In this document: in pieces, positions 9,296-17,086 of the stretch | Layout of the letters: every line of letters starts with the position of its first letter | How positions within the stretch are numbered: the first letter of the stretch is position 1 | NCBI RefSeq assembly: GCF_042680125.1 | Contig: NZ_JBHTNY010000042.1 | From: Robinsoniella peoriensis | GTDB taxonomy: Bacteria > Bacillota > Clostridia > Lachnospirales > Lachnospiraceae | Strand: one strand, 5' to 3' | Length of the DNA stretch: 64,000 bases | Notes under the pieces: generated by a model | Database searches by the model: none | Seen by the model: only the letters and a program-made list of their open reading frames with translations | What the model was told of the DNA's origin: nothing | Program-made: the position numbers and the translations under genes

Positions 9296-10366
9296 ATGAA
9301 TACATATAGTGTAATGCGCATGGATACTGCAAAAGTAAAATCATTGATTAAAGATACCCGGGATAAAAAAGAAAAAATGCGATATAGCTTTGCATATGGG
9401 CTTAAAATTGTATCTACAGTTTTATTTTGCATGCTTGTAGTCCTGCTGTTTACCGCACTGTTTGGCCCTGATAACAGTATTGTTGGTGTAATTACTGTAA
9501 TTGCCGTGATGGTCTTTGAAAAAGCAGATCTGGGTATAAAGGCGAATCATGCAGCGTTAACCTTAATTGCCTCTTTTCTCATTCTGGCTGTTGGTCCGCA
9601 ATTGGCTTCCAAGGTTTCTCCCGGAGCCGGTCTTGTCATAAACCTAATTTGCATTATGACCCTTCTGATTTTATCCTGCCATAATATTATAATGTCTAAC
9701 CACTCCACGATTATTCTTGGATACCTGCTGCTGATGGGCTATGACGTAACCGGAGATGCCTATCTGAAAAGGATAGCAGGACTTTTATTCGGTGGTATTA
9801 TCGTCGCCGCTGTTTTCTATCACAAACACTACAAAATAATATACCGCCGTTCATTTAAGGACTTATTTAAAGAATTCAATTTGGGAACGCTGCGCACACA
9901 ATGGCAATTGAAAATGGCATTGGGAATTTCCCTATCCCTGTTTCTTGCTGAAATTCTGCATTTTTCAAGACCTATCTGGGTGGGTATTGCCTGCATGTCA
10001 CTGTTACAGCCCTTTACCCATGATCTGACGTTCCGTGCCTGCAGGAGAGCTCCATTTGTAATTATAGGCAGTATTGCATTTGGCGTCGTTTATTACTTTT
10101 TGCCGGATACTTTCATTCCTTTTATCGGAATTTTCGGCGGTCTGGTACTTGGATTATGCAGTTCATATAAATGGCAGAGCGCATTTAACTGTTTTGGTGC
10201 TATCTCCATTGTAGTTCCTCAGTTTGGATTAATAAATGCAATACTGTTTCGAATCATTAATAATTTATTTGGTACATTGTTCAGCATAGCATTTGATAAA
10301 CTATTTACCTTATGTATCAATCTTGTTAACGTTATCAAAATCAAGGTTCTGGCTAATGCCACATAA
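9296..10366 (+). CDS. FUSC-family membrane protein
   Basis: A 356-residue integral membrane protein with roughly ten hydrophobic segments in two blocks (about residues 35-175 and 210-345), separated by a basic cytoplasmic stretch (HKHYKIIYRRSFKDLFKE). The layout matches the FUSC/aromatic acid exporter superfamily, whose members are proposed to export aromatic acids or similar compounds. The second block contains the family-typical RPIWVGIACMSLLQPF. AAAGGAG precedes the ATG by about 9 nt. It is monocistronic and ends at a strong terminator. Substrate unknown. Confidence 0.8.
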   Translation: MNTYSVMRMDTAKVKSLIKDTRDKKEKMRYSFAYGLKIVSTVLFCMLVVLLFTALFGPDNSIVGVITVIAVMVFEKADLGIKANHAALTLIASFLILAVGPQLASKVSPGAGLVINLICIMTLLILSCHNIIMSNHSTIILGYLLLMGYDVTGDAYLKRIAGLLFGGIIVAAVFYHKHYKIIYRRSFKDLFKEFNLGTLRTQWQLKMALGISLSLFLAEILHFSRPIWVGIACMSLLQPFTHDLTFRACRRAPFVIIGSIAFGVVYYFLPDTFIPFIGIFGGLVLGLCSSYKWQSAFNCFGAISIVVPQFGLINAILFRIINNLFGTLFSIAFDKLFTLCINLVNVIKIKVLANAT

Positions 10367-10376
10367 TTTTATTAAA

Positions 10377-10428
10377 AATACCCTGTAAAATTCTCTTCTG
10401 TCTGTAAGAGAATTTCACAGGGTATTTC
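10377..10428. terminator. bidirectional intrinsic terminator
   Basis: A long stem (AATACCCTGTAAAATTCTCTT paired with AAGAGAATTTCACAGGGTATT, one G-U/A-C change) lies between the converging FUSC and CAP-domain genes, with T-rich flanks on both strands. Confidence 0.85.
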
Positions 10429-10489
10429 AGGGGTTGTGTCTATGTCAATATCGTAATTAGGGGTCTATCTGCCAAAAAACATATAGAGA

Positions 10490-11248
10490 TTAATAAGTAA
10501 ATAACTGTGTCCAGTATCCTGTGCCATTACTGTTCTCATGATAACCTACACCAATATACTTAAAGTTTTTATTTAAAATATTTGCACGATGTCCATCTGA
10601 ATTCATCCAGCCGTTCATTACTTCTTCCGGACTTCTCTGTCCCCAGGCAATATTCTCACCTGATCCTCTGTAATCAACGCCATTTTCTGCCAATACGGTA
10701 CTAAAACTGCTGCCATTTGGTCTTGTATGAGAAAATGATTTTTCAATTTCTTTTGCACGTACCTGTGCTGCTGTCTGCAGGTTCACTTTTACTTCTAATG
10801 GAGCAAGTCCGGCTTTTGCACGCTCCTGATTTACCAGGTCCGCAACTTTTCTGGCTGCACTGACATCCTGGCTTCCGTCTGTTTCCGGGGCATTAGTCTC
10901 TGGCGCATTCGTTTCCGGCGCATTTGTTTCCGGGACATTCGTTTCCGGGGCTTCTGTCTCCGGCGCATTTGTTTCCGGGGCTTCTGTCTCCGGCGCATTC
11001 GTTTCCGGCGCATTTGTTTCCGGGGTCTCTGTCTCCGGGTTATTAATATCAGGGCAATTTGTAATCTCCGAAATATTAATTCCCAGCTTTTCCAACTCAG
11101 CTTTAATGTCGCTGTTGGATATATCTATCTGTTGTACAATTGCACACCCATTTGCTTTTGCCTGTTCCAGAGCCGCATTTAATTTTCCGGCATCCATATC
11201 CATTACAGGTGCCCCAATTATTGCAGTTGCTAATAATGCTGATAACAT
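10490..11248 (-). CDS. secreted CAP/SCP-domain protein with PET-rich linker
   Basis: A 252-residue exported protein. A hydrophobic N-terminus (about residues 1-16, no lysine or arginine) looks like a short or truncated signal peptide. Then come about 50 residues, a linker of eleven pentapeptide units of the form (A/N/T/V)PET(N/E) (about 69-123), and a C-terminal CAP domain (about 130-252) with NQERAKAGL, SHTRPNGSSF, GENIAWG and HRANILN, the conserved His/Glu cleft residues. CAP proteins of this YkwD type are common in Firmicutes; their activity is mostly unknown. GAGGT precedes the ATG. Upstream, three TGTTAC boxes at 11-bp spacing (11271-11298) lie between gene and promoter. Confidence 0.88.
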   Translation of the reverse strand: MLSALLATAIIGAPVMDMDAGKLNAALEQAKANGCAIVQQIDISNSDIKAELEKLGINISEITNCPDINNPETETPETNAPETNAPETEAPETNAPETEAPETNVPETNAPETNAPETNAPETDGSQDVSAARKVADLVNQERAKAGLAPLEVKVNLQTAAQVRAKEIEKSFSHTRPNGSSFSTVLAENGVDYRGSGENIAWGQRSPEEVMNGWMNSDGHRANILNKNFKYIGVGYHENSNGTGYWTQLFTY

Positions 11249-11270
11249 ATTACTACCTCACTTTCTTATT

Positions 11271-11303
11271 TGTTACATTTGTGTTACGTTTGTGTTACAA
11301 AAT
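11271..11303. promoter_or_regulatory. three 11-bp phased direct repeats upstream of the CAP gene
   Basis: TGTTAC occurs at 11271, 11282 and 11293, each followed by a T- or A-rich pentamer (ATTTG, GTTTG, AAAAT). The exact 11-bp spacing, one helical turn, suggests a tandem protein-binding site. It starts 23 bp upstream of the CAP gene ATG. Confidence 0.5.
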
Positions 11304-11352
11304 ATATATTATCATAGTTGCCACATCAAGACAATGGTACTTTCTGGGATTG

Positions 11353-11393
11353 AAAAAAGGAACATTCCAATGTTCTGAAACGTTCCTTTTTTG
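11353..11393 (-). terminator. intrinsic terminator after the RHH gene
   Basis: AAAAAAGGAAC and GTTCCTTTTTT form a stem around an 18-nt loop, giving T-runs on both strands. It is placed 30 nt after the stop of the small RHH gene. Confidence 0.8.
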
Positions 11394-11422
11394 ATTACAC
11401 TCTTAAAATATTGTGTATTACC

Positions 11423-11587
11423 TTATTTTTGATAATTCTCTTCACTTTTAAGATATCCTTTTAGTATGCGATTTATAAACTGGCTTAAAGAACGGTCTTC
11501 TTTCTCAGCCAGCTGCTTTAGCTCAACTATAATATCTTCATCCAGTGTAATACTTACTTTTGCTTTTAAAGGTTTCATTTCTCCCAT
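11423..11587 (-). CDS. ribbon-helix-helix (Arc/CopG-type) DNA-binding protein
   Basis: A 54-residue protein: a short strand region (KAKVSITLDED), helix A (IIVELKQLAEKEDRS) and helix B (LSQFINRILKGYLKS). This is the pattern of dimeric RHH repressors such as Arc, CopG and many antitoxins. ATG 11587 is preceded by GAGGTGG at about 8 nt. It is divergent from the small gene at 11704, and the shared 116-bp region contains three 10-bp-phased GTAT direct repeats, the kind of site RHH proteins bind. It is probably an autoregulator and possibly an antitoxin-like partner of the divergent gene, which is inference. Confidence 0.8.
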   Translation of the reverse strand: MGEMKPLKAKVSITLDEDIIVELKQLAEKEDRSLSQFINRILKGYLKSEENYQK

Positions 11588-11633
11588 TGCATACCACCTC
11601 ATCTCCTAATATAGCATTATCTGCGATATAATA

Positions 11634-11673
11634 TTGACTATTCGTATAAAATAGTATAAAGTAGTATTTATCA
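11634..11673 (+). promoter_or_regulatory. promoter with 10-bp phased direct repeats (RHH operator candidate)
   Basis: TTGACT (11634-11639) lies 15 nt before TATAAA (11655-11660). GTAT occurs at 11644, 11654 and 11664, giving three repeats of GTATaaaatA-type units at exactly 10-bp spacing that overlap the promoter. Ribbon-helix-helix dimers bind such helically phased direct repeats. Confidence 0.55.
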
Positions 11674-11703
11674 ATATAAATATAAGGAGGATAACAACTA
11701 TCG

Positions 11704-11925
11704 ATGGATAACCATGTATTAGCAAGAAATCTAACAGATTTAGCCACTATGACAGATACCAGTTTTTATTTTCATTATTTACAGGCTTCCAGTGCATCGG
11801 AACTTTCCCGATTTATTGAATTAGTACCTGACTTCCTTAATGATGACATCGCGCAAAATCCCCATAACAAAGATACAGAATATGCAATACAACAGATATT
11901 GGAGAAATTTGAAAGAAGCGCATAA
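11704..11925 (+). CDS. small protein of unknown function
   Basis: A 73-residue acidic, mostly helical protein (MDNHVLARNLTDL...) that I do not recognise. AAGGAGG lies 13 nt before the ATG at 11704, slightly long but strong, and a promoter overlapping the phased repeats reads into it. Divergence from the RHH gene suggests co-regulation. It has no membrane segment and no cysteine. It could be the effector half of a toxin-antitoxin-like pair, but nothing in the sequence proves this. Confidence 0.55.
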   Translation: MDNHVLARNLTDLATMTDTSFYFHYLQASSASELSRFIELVPDFLNDDIAQNPHNKDTEYAIQQILEKFERSA

Positions 11926-12661
11926 CTTATATATTTAATGGAATATTTTTATAAATATCAGATACATAAAGGCAGCTGTCATACACCAGGGACATTCTAA
12001 CGAATCTAACACCCTACCGTATTGCGGCTGCCTTTATCTTTCAAATTTTTACGTTCCCTTAAATCTCCTTATAAAGCATCTCAACTATCCCAGCTTTTTA
12101 CTTTAATGCCCTTTATATTACCGTAACTTTACAATTATACATTATATTATCTGCATTCGCTGCTGTGACTCTGCAGCACAACTTTAGCCGTTACCTTTCC
12201 TTAGGCGTTGACAAACGCCGCAACGATCTCATTACTACTCCCATCCACGAATATTAAGACACACAGGAAAACGTGTCCGAAAGATGCTTGAACCTGACTG
12301 ATTTTTCCAATATGCTGAATGCAGCCACTCAATTTGGATTCGTAGCGGGGTTACATTACGATCCTGAAATTAAGGTTACAGACCGCTGATTGAAGCTGTC
12401 AGGCGGGTGCTCTTTACATTACATTTCTTATCCACTACCTGCCATGATCTGGATTAAAGACATTATAATATATTTTAATTCTGTTGTCACTGATTGTATT
12501 TTGGGGTTATATCTGATCTTTGCAGAATGACGGTCAATAAAAAGGCATGCACATACCGGAAAAACTGCTTACCTTTGTACTCGTTTCTGTTACTGCTTGG
12601 GACATTAAAATTGACTGATCCTCTTTTCTTCTAATAATCAAACATAGTTAAATATTATGAA
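11926..12661. other. gene-poor stretch with remnants
   Basis: No intact gene. A weak hairpin with arms AAAGGCAGC/GCTGCCTTT (about 11969-12035) may end transcription of the small gene. One ORF fragment is listed at 12258-12389. The rest is broken in all frames, consistent with decayed mobile-element DNA left of the old integrase tail. Confidence 0.5.
12258..12389 (+). pseudogene. remnant of a small element-encoded protein
   Basis: A 43-codon open stretch preceded by a stop and lacking a ribosome site. Its C-terminal part (FSNMLNAATQFGFVAG) follows the A-x-x-x-F-x-x-G spacing seen in the intact small protein at 18048-18344 (LLKDAFFCYFRMGAQL). I infer a decayed relative of that gene from an older copy of the mobile element. 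The match is short. Confidence 0.3.
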
Positions 12662-12696
12662 TTGACATTACTTTAAGACTCAGATAAGATGTAAAT

Positions 12697-12782
12697 ACAA
12701 AAAGGGTGTTGCCGATAGACGGCCAGCCTAATTTAAAATTTTAAAAAAGTGACCTTACCTTTCGACTGTGGTCACTTTTTTG
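12697..12782 (+). ncRNA. antitoxin RNA, copy 1
   Basis: A predicted short RNA from promoter TTGACA (12662-12667), 17-nt spacer, TAAGAT (12685-12690), starting near 12697 and ending at the hairpin AAAAGTGACC/GGTCACTTTT with T-run (12743-12782). Its 3' end overlaps the end of the toxin gene on the other strand, so it is antisense to the toxin mRNA 3' region, as RatA is to TxpA. Confidence 0.6.
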
Positions 12783-12864
12783 TGTGGTTTATGTAGGCTA
12801 CTAAGATTGACACAATGATTCCAAGAATCATTAAGACAATGGAGAGCAGTTCAAAATCATTCAT
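12772..12864 (-). CDS. putative holin-like type I toxin, copy 1
   Basis: A 30-residue hydrophobic peptide: MNDFELLSIV, then a membrane segment (LMILGIIVSILVAY), then a charged tail INHTKK. This is the form of the small 'putative holin-like toxin' peptides of Firmicutes type I toxin-antitoxin systems (TxpA/Fst-like), which damage membranes when translated. The stop codon lies inside the terminator hairpin shared with the antisense RNA. It has 23 identical residues out of 24 C-terminal to the N-terminal hexapeptide except for two conservative changes relative to copy 2. Ribosome site and promoter are degraded, so this copy may be silent. Confidence 0.7.
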   Translation of the reverse strand: MNDFELLSIVLMILGIIVSILVAYINHTKK

Positions 12865-13095
12865 AAAGCCAGCCCCTTTTCCCAGATTTCCCCTTGTGAA
12901 GATTTCTATGTAATCAGAAGGTTCAGTCCCTCTGTTAGAGGGCTCGCCTACCCGTTATGGCAACACCTATTTGTTTTCGATCAGACACATTTGTAAATGG
13001 CAACGAATTTTTCATATTCATAACCATTTCTCCCTTATTCGGTAATTTTTTTAATATTACCTTATATTCAGGGCATAAACTTTCATTATGTATTA

Positions 13096-13488
13096 ATGAG
13101 TTCTTTTTATGTCTTAGCACTTAACTGGAATGACGTAGAATTTGAAAATGAGATATTGGATATTTCAAAGACGGTCTGCCAGTTTTATAAGCGTGACAAG
13201 CAGGGTAGAAGTCGCAGACAGGTTTATGATATTGGTACAACAAAGACTGCACATTCCAACCTGGAAGTACCTCTGACCGAAAGAGCCGGAGTTGAACCTG
13301 ACAGAGTTCATCCACATCTGCTCAGAAAGACAGTTACCACAGTCTTACATGTAGCAGGAATGAGGACCAGCGATATCGCAGACATTCCGATATCACAACT
13401 ACGGCACAATGTTACATTATTTCAACAGAAGCAGAAAAGGAACATAGTCAAAGATCAGGTGTTTCATAACGATTTACAAGTGGAATAA
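13096..13488 (+). pseudogene. tyrosine recombinase (integrase), C-terminal remnant
   Basis: A 130-codon frame matching the catalytic half of Tn916-type integrases: ALNWNDVEFENEILDI, then a K-T-x-x-S-x-x-x-V-P-L stretch, then HPHLLRKTVTTVLHVAG with the HxLR motif. The N-terminal domain, the first catalytic Arg block (replaced by MSSFYV), the second His and the tyrosine are missing or mutated (QLRHN in place of LGH). It lies 43 bp before a copy of the tRNA-Gly 3' end, exactly where an integrase should sit, so it is the tail of an earlier element inserted in the same tRNA. Confidence 0.8.
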
Positions 13489-13495
13489 AAGAAAA

Positions 13496-13521
13496 AGCCC
13501 CGAAAACCTTAGTTTTCAGGG
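13496..13521 (+). terminator. hairpin after the integrase remnant
   Basis: GCCCCGAAAACC and its partial complement GGTTTTC-type arm AGTTTTCAGGGC surround CTT. It occupies the same place as the 24218-24256 hairpin after the intact integrase. Confidence 0.45.
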
Positions 13522-13530
13522 CAAAACAAA

Positions 13531-13550
13531 AGCGCGAGACGGGACTCGAA
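13531..13550. mobile_element. left attachment site (copy of tRNA-Gly 3' end)
   Basis: The 20 bp AGCGCGAGACGGGACTCGAA are identical to 24265-24284, the 3' end of tRNA-Gly(GCC). It marks the distal end of the integrated element; the intact tRNA end marks the integrase end. About 70-90 bp further right, CGGACTCAA-type repeats (13611-13632) resemble those beside the intact integrase (24183-24201). Confidence 0.85.
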
Positions 13551-13715
13551 TAATACAGTAGTAAAAAAACACTGATAGAAAGGGGCGTTTTGCCACATCT
13601 ATTTTTCACGGACTCAATGACGGACTCAACATTATATTGATTCTCAAAAAAATCAAAAAAGCAAGAAACGATATGTGCCCTTAATACTAGCTAATATTTT
13701 CTCAACGAGGTGCGG

Positions 13716-14387
13716 TTACAAGACTCCTATAACTTTACCATGTAAGCTAAATACAGTATCTTGAGATATTTCAATAGTTTTGTAATCGCCACAAGAATTA
13801 TTGGGAACTAAGTGTATTCTTCCATCAGATTTATAAAAACGCTTACACATAGCCGAACCATCTACAATAAAAATGCCAATTTCATCATTTCTAATTTCCT
13901 CACATTTTTTCACAAGGACAGTACTTCCATCTAGAATATCAGGCTCCATACTGGCTCCAGATATTCTAATTGCATAATCTGCTTCAATATTTGTGGTTCT
14001 AATTTCTTTTCCAGAAGTCTCATCTGAACCAATAAAAAACCCATCCCCAGCGCAAGCCGCAATATCAAATAAATAAATTGTCTTTTCTTCAACAATTTTT
14101 TCTGTTTCTAAGATATCTTCATCTTCCTCAAATTCATGAAACTCGTCTCGAATCTTATCAATTATCTCACTAAGCCAATTAAAAATATACTCCCCCTTTT
14201 TAAGAGAATCCTGTTCAATTGACTTTTCTAATATAATATTAGTCGTTTTCAAGCCACTATATAAGCCTTTATAAAAAGATAATGAGTCAAACTTCAAAGT
14301 TTCGCTATTAATGCTAAATATAGTATTATCATCTTCTACAAGTACATAGTCTTCTTCACACATTTTGAATATCAGTAATCTTTTCAT
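13716..14387 (-). CDS. LexA-like S24 peptidase without HTH domain
   Basis: A 223-residue protein whose C-terminal half is a LexA/UmuD-type S24 peptidase: an Ala113-Gly114 bond in AACAGDGF (expected self-cleavage site), Ser146 in SGASMEPD and Lys182 in AMCKRF. The spacings (32 and 36 residues) are close to those in LexA. The first about 100 residues contain no recognisable helix-turn-helix; they are a beta-rich start followed by an acidic helical segment (EFEEDEDILETE). Start ATG 14387 has AGGTGG 8 nt upstream; the upstream extension to 14438 lacks a site. The gene overlaps the end of the PHP-ATPase gene by 32 bp and is surely co-translated. It is probably a damage-sensitive regulator or activator of that ATPase (inference). 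Confidence 0.8.
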   Translation of the reverse strand: MKRLLIFKMCEEDYVLVEDDNTIFSINSETLKFDSLSFYKGLYSGLKTTNIILEKSIEQDSLKKGEYIFNWLSEIIDKIRDEFHEFEEDEDILETEKIVEEKTIYLFDIAACAGDGFFIGSDETSGKEIRTTNIEADYAIRISGASMEPDILDGSTVLVKKCEEIRNDEIGIFIVDGSAMCKRFYKSDGRIHLVPNNSCGDYKTIEISQDTVFSLHGKVIGVL

Positions 14388-15404
14388 ATCTTTTCCACCT
14401 CTTCTGTATTGTTTCAAGACCACCATCAATATTCTCAACTACCAAATCTAACACATTATATTCATTAGATGAATATTCAAGCGCCCCTGACTGGATATGA
14501 ATTTCACCATCTTTATTATGTATATATATTAAATTGTCAATATCCAAATTCACTATGAATTGAGGATTATGTGTGACCATTAATACTTGGCGATTATCTC
14601 CCATAGTTTTAAATCTTTCGAGTAAATAGTTCTTTATGGCACTTTGAGAAATGTTGTCTTCTGGTTGATCAATGATATATACACCTTCCCGATTTTTTTC
14701 ATGTGATAGCAAATCAAAATATATTTTTGCGTCAAAGCCTGATGACATCTCTTCATATTTATCCATCCCATTGCTGATTATTGAATTCTTATCACTAAAA
14801 TCATGATCAAATTTTTCTTCGAGCTTCTTTCTCATAAATTCCAATACAGGTATTTCCGCGTCATATCTTAAAAGCATTTCCTCCAAACCTGTTTCTGTTA
14901 TATTTGCCCAATCAATACTTTTGTTAACTTTAAGAAGACTCTCTATTCTTTCTTTAAAATAATCAGTACTAATTTTTTCTAGATTTAATTTCGATATAAA
15001 TACATAATCATAAACTCGGTTTTCATGTACGGGTATTCTGGTTTCTTCTAAACTAGGTTCGTAAATGTTCAGATTCTTTGATTTTTTAATCAGACTAATA
15101 ACATTATTACCCATAACTTGAGATGCTTGTGTGAATGAAGATAAAACTTTTTGGCTATCCGATATACTTTTCTCATGCTCTTCTGTTACGTCACTAATTA
15201 TCTTAGCAATCATTTCAATTCTTATATTTTCTGTTTCAATCGCTTCAACTCTGTTTTCATACTTTTTTCTTAAAGTACTAAACATATTTATTGATTTTTC
15301 TAATTCTTCTAAATCTGTTCTATCTATATTTAAATCTTTTAAATCTTTTATTTCGACTAGTATCTCTTTTATCTTCGATATGATATCTAATAATGATTTA
15401 AATT
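14356..15404 (-). CDS. PHP-ATPase, C-terminal part (after frameshift)
   Basis: The downstream half of the ATPase begun at 16736. It is open from the A8 tract (15403-15410) and contains long helical coiled-coil-like sequence (about 250 residues), then Walker B and D-loop GVYIIDQPEDNISQSA and the switch His in MVTHNPQF, as in SMC/RecF-like ABC ATPases. The first ATG (15285) lies inside the coiled coil and has no good ribosome site, so independent translation is unlikely. One extra A in the tract joins it to the N-terminal part as ...KSKKK-F-KSLLDIISKIKEI, a continuous helix. The intact protein would be about 790 residues. Confidence 0.8.
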
Positions 15405-16736
15405 TTTTTTACTTTTTATTAATCCATCCAAAAATGTTAAACTTTCAGCTTGGTTATGGATAATTTCAATCGTAAATGGAGAAAGCTGTTTTTCCAAGTT
15501 ATCAAGTTCAAACTTGTATTGTAGATAATCAAACATGCGCTTAACTTCATTATTAATAATAGCTCGATATGGTTTTGGATCAACTTTCTGTGGAAAAAAA
15601 TCACTTAAAAAATCAGAAGACTTTAATTTGTTTTCTTCAAATTTGGTTCTAACTTCTCCTTGCATATCAAAGCAAAAAATATTTTCTTTTGCTAATCTGG
15701 TCACAATATTTATATTGTGTTTCTCTAAATACTTTTTATATCCATTTTTGACATTCGTTTTTAAACTAAGCCCCTTTTTATCATAATTTGTTATACAATG
15801 AAGTATCATTGATTTACCTATGGAATTATCTCCTATAATAACATTTATACCTTTGGAAAGGGGAATGGAATATTCTTTATCCTTAATTATTATGTCTAAA
15901 TTTTCCACAACTTTTCTATCAGCATTGAAGAAACTATTGACAATCTTTAATCGTCTTAGATCTGTTACAGCCATAACTAGTCCCTTAAACGTAGGAAGGC
16001 TTTTAACAAATGTATATGGGTAATCTTCCGTTTTGTCATTTATGTCCTCTTTGGGATATACTGACCAGTTATGACAATCCGTTCCTGTAACAAAGCTTAT
16101 TTCTTTACCTATTTTTTTTTGTACCAAATAAGCTTTATTCAAAATTTGATTTCTTTTGTTCTTAAATTCATATGCTTCAAAATAATCAGTGTATACAAAT
16201 TCCAGAAATTTATTTTCTCCAACGGAATTAGCATCATTTTTTCTCGGTTTTAAACTTGATAAGGTGTTTTTTTGGTGAGCTATTAGTATTGTATCCATAT
16301 TAATTTCACGAAGGATTTCTATAAACTCTGTTTCTTTATAGGAATCTGCTTTACTAGTTAGTGCTTTATCGTTCATAACTTGTTCGAGATTCTTAATTTT
16401 CTCTTCATCAGTATCAGGAAAAATCGCAATAATATGTAGCGGATAAGTTACTTTAGATTCTATGCTAAAAGATACAGTGAACTCAATAGCCGGAAGCACT
16501 TTAAGGATAGAATTGTTTTCACCTTCAGCTTTTTTCAATGCTTGATACATTTTAAACGAGAAAGAATCGTGATCCGTTATCGCACACATATTCACATTAT
16601 TGTCACTCAATTTTTGTATTAGTAGTGGTATATTATCTAAGGTATTATTGCTTACTTTACTCCCATCTTTATTATGAGATATCACCGAATGGATATGTAA
16701 ATCAATTTTCAATCCTTCTTGAACTATTTTTTGCAT
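15387..16736 (-). CDS. PHP-domain ATPase (TrlF-like), N-terminal part
   Basis: 449 residues up to a stop just past an A8 tract. Residues 1-240 form a PHP metallophosphoesterase domain: DLHIHS at 12-17, AITDHDSF near 56-62, a conserved His-Lys pair in LIAHQKN and GTDCHNWS near 219. Residues about 290-449 start an ABC/SMC-like ATPase with Walker A GDNSIGKSM. PHP plus SMC-like ATPase fusions (annotated TrlF-like) occur in mobile and defence-associated islands; they probably act on nucleic acids, but the reaction is unproven. GGAGAAG precedes the ATG at 16736, and TATAAT about 70 nt upstream with a poor -35 suggests a promoter. The gene is followed by the S24 peptidase. Confidence 0.82.
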   Translation of the reverse strand: MQKIVQEGLKIDLHIHSVISHNKDGSKVSNNTLDNIPLLIQKLSDNNVNMCAITDHDSFSFKMYQALKKAEGENNSILKVLPAIEFTVSFSIESKVTYPLHIIAIFPDTDEEKIKNLEQVMNDKALTSKADSYKETEFIEILREINMDTILIAHQKNTLSSLKPRKNDANSVGENKFLEFVYTDYFEAYEFKNKRNQILNKAYLVQKKIGKEISFVTGTDCHNWSVYPKEDINDKTEDYPYTFVKSLPTFKGLVMAVTDLRRLKIVNSFFNADRKVVENLDIIIKDKEYSIPLSKGINVIIGDNSIGKSMILHCITNYDKKGLSLKTNVKNGYKKYLEKHNINIVTRLAKENIFCFDMQGEVRTKFEENKLKSSDFLSDFFPQKVDPKPYRAIINNEVKRMFDYLQYKFELDNLEKQLSPFTIEIIHNQAESLTFLDGLIKSKKNLNHY

Positions 16737-16998
16737 TATACTTCTCCATTTTTTGCTGACTTTATTTTTATCTTAATATAATCCTGTCACTTTAATATAG
16801 TGTATTATAACATGATTTAACATTTTATACCATTTATTCGTGAAATTATCCTTTTCTAACTATGATTATTCCAAGCCGAATTATATTAGCGAGACACATA
16901 ACTTGCCACCCTATGGTATCGATACAAAATGATATCCTGAATTGCTTTTGAAAATATTACAATTTGACATTTCCCCATAACTCTGTTAAGATGTAAAT

Positions 16999-17086
16999 AT
17001 AAAAAGGGTGTTGCCGATAGACGGTCAGCCCAAGTTTAGTCTTTTAGAAAAGTGACCTTACCTTTGCCGGGGCGGTCACTTTTTTG
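16999..17086 (+). ncRNA. antitoxin RNA, copy 2
   Basis: Promoter TTGACA (16964-16969), 17-nt spacer, TAAGAT (16987-16992), predicted start near 16999, and terminator AAAAGTGACC/GGTCACTTTTTT (17047-17086). It is convergent with the toxin gene and overlaps its 3' end, giving an antisense RNA of about 85-90 nt. Confidence 0.65.

Larger units (their letters stand above)
12662..13004. repeat. type I toxin-antitoxin locus, copy 1 (direct repeat)
   Basis: About 340 bp that align end to end with 16964-17313 in the same orientation at roughly 85% identity. Each contains an RNA promoter, a convergent toxin gene, a shared terminator and inverted end arms. In this copy the toxin ribosome site (AAAAGGGG) and the toxin promoter -35 (TTTACA) look weaker than in copy 2. 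Confidence 0.8.

Noticed and set aside
10831..11013. Arg/Lys-rich 60-codon frame inside the CAP gene
   Set aside because: Out-of-frame reading of the PET repeat region.
12662..13004. IS element or transposase at the toxin-locus repeats
   Set aside because: No transposase frame and no target duplication; the repeats are complete toxin-antitoxin loci.
12935..13120. 61-codon minus-strand frame between the toxin locus and the integrase remnant
   Set aside because: No ribosome site; it covers the toxin leader arm and antisense of the integrase tail.
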